A stretch of 64,000 nt of DNA from Paramacrobiotus metropolitanus (taxonomy: Eukaryota; Tardigrada; Eutardigrada; Parachela; Macrobiotidae), in contig NW_026570388.1 of assembly GCF_019649055.1 (NCBI RefSeq), positions 155,589 through 219,588 on the forward strand. The letters run 5' to 3'. Position 1 is the stretch's first letter; every line of letters begins with the position of its first letter. A program made the translations under genes and the position numbers. The notes below the pieces were generated by a model. That model ran no database searches. It saw only the letters and a list, made by a program, of their open reading frames with translations, and was not told the DNA's origin. Positions 56,601 through 64,000 of the stretch are shown here, in pieces.

Positions 56601-57887
56601 CGGCAACTATTATGTTCGCGTTTGCTAGAACAGAATGCGCAGTCTTATAAACTACGGTGTCTTTCCCAAAACATATCGTTCAAGAAACAATGACACCTTC
56701 CGAGATTGCGCCCTTCCCAAAATAAGCTCCCGTGTCATAGCCTTAGGCTTATATTCCCGGCCGCAGATTCTCTAATTACAGTAAGAAATTTTATTGATAC
56801 GTTTCGGTGGAATATTTTTGCTCGAACGCAAACACAGTTTTCATACAACTTTAACTTTCACGCTAGCGTTCTACATATCGAGTTTAAGCTTGATTTAAAG
56901 CAGACTTTATGTAGAGCCACTGTTCAGTGGTTTAAAAGGTTAGTTAAATTATAAGCGGATTTTGTCTAACGCTCCGTTTCGTGAGTGAGTTTGCTTTCTA
57001 TCACAGCGGCAACAAACGAAGAAATAATTTGCGCAATTCAGTTGCCCGATGTTCAAATCTGCGTTATATTCTACTGCTTATGTAGTAATTAAATTCACTG
57101 TACTTTACATCCTTTATTTGAAGTGAAATTGCAGGTGTTTTAGAACTGAAATCAGTTAGGCCTTGTTGATTTGCATACCCACTTATCCCAGGAACTCTTT
57201 TCGATAAATATACCCCATAAACGAAAGCATCAGAAGGACAAGACAGATTCAGTCGACCAGTACAGAGTTAAGTAGTATGCATCTTTTCTTGATGGGTGTT
57301 ACAGAACATATTCAAAATGATTAAATTTAATTTTAAAAAACTAAGAAAACAATTTAACAATAGACACGTTTAATTGCACTTTGCTCGTTTGCGTATCAAA
57401 GTTGCACACTTCGTTTATAATAATAAATAAACAACATATTCAATTCAATCAATTGTGTTTCTTGAATGTCTGGCTTGGACGAAAAGGTTTGTTTCGAAAC
57501 GTTTCCTGCAAAGACTTGTTTTCATCGCTTTTGTTTATTCCACTGAATGTATACTACATACTTTATTGTATTCTGCTTACTTTATTTACTGCTTTACAAC
57601 TTGATCACCTCTGGCTGCTATTGTACTAAAATTATGAAACAGATTTTTTGGTTCAGAGGGTAAACTGCACGAGTGATTCAGGCAATAATCCTCACAGAAT
57701 AAACAACATGCCGGACGGCTAATAGAAATGTTGAACGTTTTTATCTGTTGTTTGATAAACTGGGTGGATTTTGAAAAAACAAGAACTTAAGATACCATTC
57801 TTCAGACCACAAATTGTAACTCAGCCATGTATAATAATTTGTCTCATGTTGCTGCTTTGGGTGAGCAGTCGGTTAACTTGATGTAGG
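53622..57887. other. Long gene-poor AT-rich interval
   Basis: 4.3 kb without a recognisable gene apart from the minisatellite at 54763-54956. ORFs at 56062-56334 and 56340-56954 are short and carry no domain. No inverted or direct repeats of note were found by eye elsewhere. Confidence 0.4.
54763..54956. repeat. Minisatellite of about 93 bp units rich in TGACCTTT
   Basis: The phrase (C/T)TAAGACACGGCGA begins units at 54763, 54822 and 54915. The last two are preceded by CCGAAACTGCGGTT and followed by CCTGACCTTTGGGTC. Within and after them TGACCTT occurs six times (about 54780, 54839, 54858, 54876, 54931 and 54948). TGACCT is the complement of the nuclear-receptor half-site AGGTCA. Repetition alone multiplies any word in the unit, so binding is inference. 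Confidence 0.7.
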
Positions 57888-58600
57888 AGATTGTGTTCGC
57901 GACACCAACGACAGATGGTCCGGTGTACGACACGAGCGAACGGCGCACCGTAATCATATCGCCGGTGATTTATTGTGTTCGCTCATCACAACCGACAAAC
58001 GATAAACGCTATATGGTCGAGGTTGCCTCGAAATGAAACGTGAAATGTTTCAGCCTTGGCGCTTTTGTTTGTGCGAAATTGGTTTAGCTGTGAAGCCGAT
58101 GAAAATTAAAATTATAAATTATTTTTTGACAACAAAGCTGCTAGATTTGAGCGCCAATGAGCGTTGTTATGAACATTTGAGTTAAAACAGGCGTCTACGG
58201 AGTTCGAGTAAAAGTTCGCACTGAGTACTTCAACGACGCCGTAAGCTTTGCATGTTAAATTCAAATAGTTGCAAAACCGTTTGTTTTAGGACAAACTCTA
58301 CTCACTTGGTATCAAAAACTTATTCTGATTTACTTCGCTTGCTAATCAACAACCATTCGAACTTATTCTGATACCTCAAAAGTTTCGTGATTTGGTAACT
58401 GCTGCCGTTCTAATCGATGCATTCGCCACGAGAGCGGTTGCTATTTCGCAGAGCTGTAGGGTAAGCTTGACGATCTCTATGCTTTCTATCGTCAGTCGTA
58501 TCGTCAGACGGTCCGATAAGGGTACGCCATGAAGACGTGCAAGAGCCTATCGTAAATCATACCGTAAATCGTAAGCATTTTGTGATTGCGAACACAATCT
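57888..58600. mobile_element. Candidate DNA element with 13-bp inverted ends
   Basis: AGATTGTGTTCGC at 57888-57900 is exactly complementary to GCGAACACAATCT at 58588-58600. Inside are scattered imperfect repeats of TCGTA/TACGA words, denser near the right end. No transposase and no matching flanks. A 13-bp inverted pair 700 bp apart is unlikely but not impossible by chance. Confidence 0.4.
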
Positions 58601-59699
58601 AATTGCTGAATTCTAACAAAGGTGTTTACCCAGTGGAATAAATGGGATTGCACACAAGTAAGCATATTTTGCAAAGGGCACAAGAATAGCTTTACAAATG
58701 CTTTTTTGGGTCGACGCCTGAAAAACCTTCCTGATTCAATAGTTTTGTTGCAAGTGCAACTTTGTGAGCTACATTTAAATTCATACCGGCCTTTTTTTTC
58801 TTTTCCGTCAATGTTACTTTGGCCTAAATGGTCAACTGATCAAGAGGAAGTGGCCGAAGAATTGCTATGATCAAAGGTGACAGTAGCTTAGGGTAGTGCC
58901 TAAGTTTTTAAAAAACAGACGACAGTGGCCGAAGGGGTGAAAGGGTGACAATACCCGTTTCCAGCAACTGCTTATTCAGAAGGCAAAATTTAAAGCTGAA
59001 AAATATATAACTTAACGTATTAAAATGCCAAACACATACGATTTAAGTTACGAATATGCAGCTTTGATATTGCAAGTTTCTACCTTTCTAACATGACGGA
59101 ATATGTTGTACGGTAGCAGCAATGTACGTACTTCTATAATATCTGTACTGAGGTGCTCGTACTTTACGGCTATATTAATTTGTACGTTCTGGCATTTTCT
59201 CTTTTTTGAGGTAATACTTTGCTTTGCTAACCGGATGCGTTTCGCGCCTATATAAGTCCGAGGGTTGCAGTATTTTTAGCATCAGTTCGTTCTAATTCTG
59301 AGTATGGCAGTTTCGGGTTTACTATTAAAATATATCTTCGGAATGCAATCGTATACTCGCTTCGCGTAGATCGTAGCGTATGCACATTCTATTTAGTTAT
59401 GCCACATTAAAATTATCAGCTCATTCTCTGTCGTTGAGTAAGATCGGTAGGGTTGATATTGCGTTATTATTTTATTTTATTACGTTTTATTATATTGCGT
59501 TATCGTATTCGTAACTCGTCTCTCGTCAAAATAAGACCTCTACTTTCTACATGAAAAGCTTACCGCCGCCCGCTCGACCTAAGGGCGGTCACGACCTCTC
59601 TATGCTAGTAAAATTCATAAACAGCAAGTGGCTCGAGAAAACCAAGCGCAACCTCATGCGATCGAAAATGTAGCAAATTTCACGCTCAAGCATGAAATC
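58601..59699. other. Intergenic, no gene seen
   Basis: The 82-aa plus ORF at 58622 has no recognised domain. ATTTTATT-type simple sequence at 59465-59505. Confidence 0.4.
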
Positions 59700-60679
59700 C
59701 TAACGGATACTAAACAACCACATTAACGGATCAAAACCATTTGGATAGAACAGGTCCCAATTAAAGTGGCGACCCACCAAGGCGGTCGCGCGTTCATATA
59801 AATCATCGCCCAGTAGACATCCGGTGGAATCCAGCAGACGAAAACAGTAATGGATGTTAAAGTCAGCACTAAATACGGTTTCACTCTCCGTCGCCGATTC
59901 ATCGCGGAATGCTGTGGTGCCGGCGCTCGTGCCCTTTGTGCAGTACTCTCTCCGGCTGTCGCTTTTGTCGTTGAAGTGGCATTATGCTCCGTTGATTGAT
60001 TCGATCTTTCAATCTGCTGGTCGCCCACTCTCTGTCTTTTCCATCGCTTAACGATCACATAAATATACGTTCCAAGAATTACCAGCAGCGGAATTATTCG
60101 GTGAAGCACGAAATCAGCGCGCCGCCATTCGAGAATACCACCCGACCCGCCTTGCAGACAAGCTGATTTTCCGGCTGGAGTGTATAAGAAGAATTCCACC
60201 ATAAACATGGAAAAATGAATCACGTGGACGTAGGCCACGGCACCGAGACACAGCAAGATAGCCGTCTTTTTCCTGTGCTTCTGACTATATGAGACAGGAT
60301 ACGTGACCGCCCATAAACGGTTGACAGAGATCAGGACGTGCATCAGTACCGGAACCATACTGGCCACAAATCCGCCGTAGACGTAAACAGCACACACTGC
60401 CTGACCACCGGGAAACATTCCCGTCACGGAATTCGTCATGCCGATGGGGCGCATGGTCACTAGAATGACGATATGGCCGATGGAGATGAAGATCAGGTAT
60501 ATTGTGAACGAAGTCACCTGCGTCTGCGGAAGGCACTGCAGAATCAGCATCATGCCATTTAGTCCGACGCCCGCGCATGCTAATACGAGCTGTGTGATGA
60601 CCAGTGGAGACCAGCCTTGTGGAACGGCTTGCGTTAAAAATACAGTTGCATTACGATGAATGATGCTGGTGTTATTCAT
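59700..60679 (-). CDS. Rhodopsin-like GPCR, NRLW subtype, TM7-end frameshift (receptor N)
   Basis: Nearly identical in plan to receptor D. From MNNTS (60679) the frame gives 318 residues with NTS and NAT sites, C96 and C174 for the disulfide, VNRLWAV (119-125), the RRRRVKP third-loop end, and CWIP (282-285). At 59733-59736 an A run on the plus strand (T run on the coding strand) is one base short, so the protein as written ends SIQMVLIR at 59723. In the neighbouring frame TM7 finishes FDPLMWLFSIR with a stop at 59700, and all paralogs have this ending. Either a real gene with one assembly indel or a receptor that has just lost its TM7 end. The upstream ATG at 60742 is not favoured, because paralogs start at MNNTS. 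Confidence 0.85.
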
Positions 60680-60839
60680 CGCTGCCGTTTTCTTGCCGGT
60701 GTAAAAACGAAGGAGGAAATGCCGACAATAAAATATTTTCAATTGTATAGCTTCAACCTATGCTAAATTATAACTGGATTTTAAAAGTTCCGACTGTTCG
60801 GAATCTAGAACTATAGGAACAGATTGGGAGCGCACATGA

Positions 60840-60916
60840 GCGCGCTTAGAAAGCAATCTGACCTTTGCGCGCTTAGAAAGCAATCTGAAATCTGACCTTC
60901 TGAATAATCTGACCTT
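60840..60916. promoter_or_regulatory. Tandem 27-bp repeat with TGACCTT sites upstream of receptor N
   Basis: Two copies of GCGCGCTTAGAAAGCAATCT followed by GA start at 60840 and 60867. TGACCTT occurs at 60859, 60893 and 60910, 160-240 bp upstream of the receptor N start. The same word is enriched in the minisatellite at 54.8 kb. Nuclear-receptor half-site character is a motif-level inference. Confidence 0.4.
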
Positions 60917-61499
60917 TGAAAAAAGCCGAGTTCCTACTGAAACCATAGTTTGTCTCCCGGTGTGCTGTCTTTTATCGCACCAAATTCCCTTCTAGCCGAT
61001 ACAAGATGTTTAATTATTTCCAGTTTAATTGCTATTTCCAATTGATGCTGGACAGTGTATGCCGGTTTTTCATAGAAAAGTAATCATTAACGCGAGATGT
61101 AATACTGATTTGCTGCATACAGACAGACATGTCGATGAGATACTCTGTCACTGAAGGTCATTTTTTCATTTTCCTGTTTTCAGGAGCAGCAATAACATGT
61201 TTACACGATCCAGGGAATAACACGTTCAGTCTACGACCTACTATACGCTGCTTTCATTAAATTTCTAATTAAGTATTATGGAAGTCAATGGCGTATCTGA
61301 AATCTATCGGTTTCAGTTGTTTAGAGGTATTTTCCAAAAATAAACATGCTTCTCACAGTGGTATTACTGTACAGGTTTTAAGTAGTGAAGAAGCAGAATG
61401 CAATAAACAGCGTCACATACGTCACATACGTCTGTACCACCCGACCACGAAAAACGTTTTATTACTGTATGTAGAAATTTGTATGAAAAATCGGCAGTA
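60917..61499. other. Intergenic, no gene seen
   Basis: The 72-aa plus ORF at 61288 has no recognised domain. It includes a short CACATACGT duplication at 61411-61429. Confidence 0.4.
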
Positions 61500-61578
61500 T
61501 ATTTAGACATTGCCGCTCTACAATAGTGCAGACAAGACAGCAGCAGTCTGCACTATTGTAGAGCGGCAATTATTTAGA
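61500..61578. repeat. Perfect 25-bp hairpin flanked by an 8-bp direct repeat
   Basis: 61509-61533 is exactly complementary to 61546-61570 with a 12-nt loop. TATTTAGA precedes (61500-61507) and follows (61571-61578) the hairpin. The direct repeat suggests a tiny inserted element with a target duplication. A stem this perfect could also be transcribed as a small-RNA precursor. The sequence does not decide. Confidence 0.75.
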
Positions 61579-61869
61579 TAAATGTTGTGCATTTGAGAGA
61601 GCCGCTTTTACATTGCAAAAAAACATGCATATCATAATATAACCGTTTTTTCTGAAGAATACTGTTAATTATTGAAAAGAACCAGGTGATAATTAAACAA
61701 CAATCCCATAAGAAGAGCGGTGGAGGTTTGTGTACTGTTGTCCAGCTGGAAGTAACAAAATTTATAATATACGAGTAGCATTATAACTTACGCATGAAAT
61801 GCATCGATGGATGTTAATTATGCAAGATTTGTTGTTGACTAGGTACCAGTCAGAATTATCCCGGCCCTC
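61579..61869. other. Short intergenic gap, no gene seen
   Basis: AT-rich. Nothing recognised. Confidence 0.4.
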
Positions 61870-63334
61870 ATGCACCGTTACCCAGACGGCGCTGGTACCC
61901 TTATAACGAAGCTCCGGTCAATAACAGTTACCATCCTTACAATAATGCCCCTCCCGACGTGCATTATGCTGTTCCGCAACTCCGTACCAAAAAATCGGCA
62001 CCTATCCACGATATCAAATTTCTCTGTTACCAGCTTATCAGATACCACAGGGCCCACCCATACCGTATCGTCACCTCCATCACCGGTCCCTCTGGTAGGT
62101 CCTATCCATCTGCCCGGCAATTATACCGACTTATGCATTACCGTCCGCATATGCGGCCCCACAAAGCTATGCCGGAAACCCGGCAGTGTCTTTATCGGAC
62201 ATTGTGACATGAACACATTTAGGCAAGTATCCCAGTCAAACGACGCGATATTTCACGAAGGACCGGTGTTTGTGGAGACCACCAACGAGTTGTATTTCTC
62301 GTCCAACCGCTTTATTAACAGCAATGGAGAAGAACATATTCGCATTTCTAAATTGAATGTGGCGACGCCGAACGCAATGCCGGTCACAGTGATAACCAAT
62401 CCCCGATTCTGATGGCCAATGGAGGCGCACGCATCAATCGGAACGAGATTGTCTACTGTTCGCAAGGATATAACGCGACATCGGGTTCGTTGATGAGGCT
62501 GAATATCGAAACACTAGTGGCTACAAAATCGTCAGTGAAATGCTTTCATAATATTGCTGCCAAAAAATATCATTAATTCACTTTGCATTTTGCTTTTGCA
62601 GCCACTACAGCCAAATCTGGATTTTAGTAGTCCCAACGATGTTGTATTAAGCGACCAGTACGATGGCTACTTTTTCACCGATCCGCCTATGGTTTCTATC
62701 AAAACTTCCGACCAAAGAACACGTTGCCGCCTTCTGTTTATTTTGCCGACAAAGAAGTCTGAATGTCACACGCATTTGGGAGTTCCTCTAATTACCGGCC
62801 GAATGGACTTTCGCCTTCCTTGACGGATCGCGACTGTACGTCGCTAATTCAGGTAAATAACGTAAACAATAGTTACATCTCGACTGTAGTATCGTTAATC
62901 ATATGTATGTACAATACGTTACGTTGCCGTATTAGCAGGTGCGATTGACAGTTTTATGAACAAATAGGATTCCAAATCGAAACGGCTCACAGATGCCACC
63001 GTGCCCATTGTCGTGCACGTATTCGCCATGTCCAAAGGCAACAAAGGTGTTCCCGTTCTGACCGAGCTGGATCCCATTTCCACGGGGACCGATGTGGGCG
63101 TGCCGGATACGGTCAAAGTGGATGAGAGGGCAACATTTACGTGACCGTCAGCAATGGAGTACGCGTATACACCCGGGAGGTGTTTATCGGCACTATTTCC
63201 ATTCCTCCCCGGACCAGTGGCTAATATTGCCTGGGCAGGAAGACGCTGTATATGTTGGCGGAAAAGGTTTTGTATTCGGTGCAAGTTAAAATCGAGCGGC
63301 ACCGTTGCATGATATTGATAACACGAACTGGTGA
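61870..63334 (+). pseudogene. SMP-30-like lactonase copy with several indels
   Basis: Plus-strand paralog of the gene at 21527-22770. Upstream it has a Pro/Tyr/Asn-rich segment (about 61880-62120, PYN and PP words) not seen in the intact copy, then YAGNPAVSLSDIV. The ORF from 62209 has FHEGPVF, ELYFSSNRF and KLNVATP. Four C's at 62401-62404 replace five and break the frame. The splice donor is GTCAGT instead of GTAAGT. Exon 2 begins after TTTTGCAG near 62600, with SPNDVVLSDQYDGYFFTDPP, then loses one base. Exon 3 (from about 62970) retains VHVFAMSKG and VPDTVKVDE, with further indels. The stop corresponding to TNW is 63332-63334. Probably a pseudogene, though homopolymer errors may exaggerate the damage. 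Confidence 0.82.
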
Positions 63335-63949
63335 ACAGCTATGTTTAATAAATTATTTATTTTCTTGCTTTCCTAAATGGTTTGAGTATATGTACAATTT
63401 TGATAACTCCTGTTTGATTTATTCGATGTAATTTTGTGACGCTGTCCACGATCTAATCAAGGTTAATACAAATCACTTTTCGTGTTTATGTGTTTAAGGA
63501 GTACATGCATTTTTGATGTGATCATTCTTGAGATCGTCGAAGCGCAGCGCTGGCTGTTATACGGAGTCCCCGATCGGCAAAAGAAAAATGTGAGTGAAAT
63601 TAATGCTCAATCTAGACTACCTAGAAGCTTTTGAAAAGATTGACGCATTACGCCAACTCTGTAAGCCCTTTGCTTGTTCTTCATCGGGTGCCATGTACTG
63701 TACTTATTTGACGTAAACATTTTACATTTGTAATAACTACAAGAGCGAGTAACCGTAGAAATAACTACGGGTAAAAGACGGAGCTGAAGCAATTAATCAG
63801 ATTATTGTAGGCCCGTACCAAAATTGAATTATTTAGTCTAAAGCAGATATGCCAGAGCAGAGCAGATGCAGCGGTAGAGATGTGATGCAGTTATTTTTCG
63901 GCACAACGAAACAAGAAATTAACGCTAGGGTAGCTATTGATGAGCAGGT
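63335..63949. other. Intergenic, no gene seen
   Basis: GTGACGCTGTCCAC at about 63438 repeats a phrase found near 20850. No coding region. Confidence 0.4.
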
Positions 63950-64000
63950 GTTATCGTACATGAACAGCCACATCAACAGGTCGAACACCATCTGCAACGA
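63950..64000 (-). pseudogene. 3' end of another receptor, cut by the window edge
   Basis: Minus-strand reading LQMVFDLLMWLFM matches the TM7 end of the receptor family (LQM(I/V)FDPLMWLFSM). Pro of FDP is Leu, and the expected FSMR and stop are altered, with the frame running on. Probably a decayed member of the C/D group, but most of the gene lies outside. Confidence 0.65.

Noticed and set aside
1-64000. CRISPR arrays, operons or bacterial-type genes
   Set aside because: No spaced identical repeats of that kind. Introns and transposon types are eukaryotic.

Overview
This window looks like a stretch of invertebrate animal nuclear DNA. It is AT-rich, has short spliceosomal introns (61, 100 and about 264 bp), eukaryotic start contexts and TATA motifs, rhodopsin-like receptors, and several classes of eukaryotic transposons. 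I cannot name the species. A compact-genome ecdysozoan such as a tardigrade is only a weak guess.

The backbone is a cluster of intronless seven-transmembrane receptors of one family, about 320 residues each. Five are open from end to end: minus strand 8941-9921 and 27594-28559, plus strand 15648-16613, 17511-18500 and 30042-31016. Two carry one main lesion: 25333-26306 and 59700-60679. The rest are multiply broken or fragments: 13552, 36390, 41815, 42764, 44125, 46497, 52660 and the right edge. All share glycosylatable N-termini, a Cys pair for the TM3-ECL2 disulfide, CWxP in TM6, DPLMW in place of NPxxY in TM7, and almost no C-terminal tail. Most have NRLW/NRFW instead of DRY. The pair at 8941 and 13552 keeps DRL.

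A second family is interleaved: a secreted SMP-30/gluconolactonase-type beta-propeller. One intact three-exon copy is at 21527-22770 (minus), with broken copies at 31344 and 61870.

The central 26 kb is explained by segmental duplication. Unit 1 (21.5-31.0 kb) is lactonase(-), receptor E(+), receptor F(-), receptor G(+). Unit 2 (31.3-42.0 kb) repeats lactonase pseudogene(-), E-like(+), F-like relic(-). Unit 3 (42.0-47.5 kb) repeats E-like(+), F-like(-), G-like(+). Homology continues in the intergenic DNA. Units 2 and 3 are decaying and have taken most of the transposon insertions.

Mobile DNA: two decayed tyrosine-recombinase retrotransposons of DIRS/Ngaro type, both minus (2.2-6.3 and 47.8-51.3 kb); a single-ORF non-LTR element with a restriction-like endonuclease, inserted in TM7 of a receptor with a 9-bp target duplication (37197-40423); a 5'-truncated relative (7811-8055); two short hAT-like elements (10673-11457, 40998-41563); a foldback element (32092-32778); a 1.7-kb element with CG-rich inverted ends (34189-35885); and a weaker TIR candidate (57888-58600). 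The left edge holds part of a secreted Thr-Pro-Ala-repeat protein gene.

Many lesions are one-base changes in homopolymer runs, so some apparent pseudogenes may be assembly errors. The receptors plausibly act as chemosensory or peptide receptors, but no ligand can be read from the sequence.
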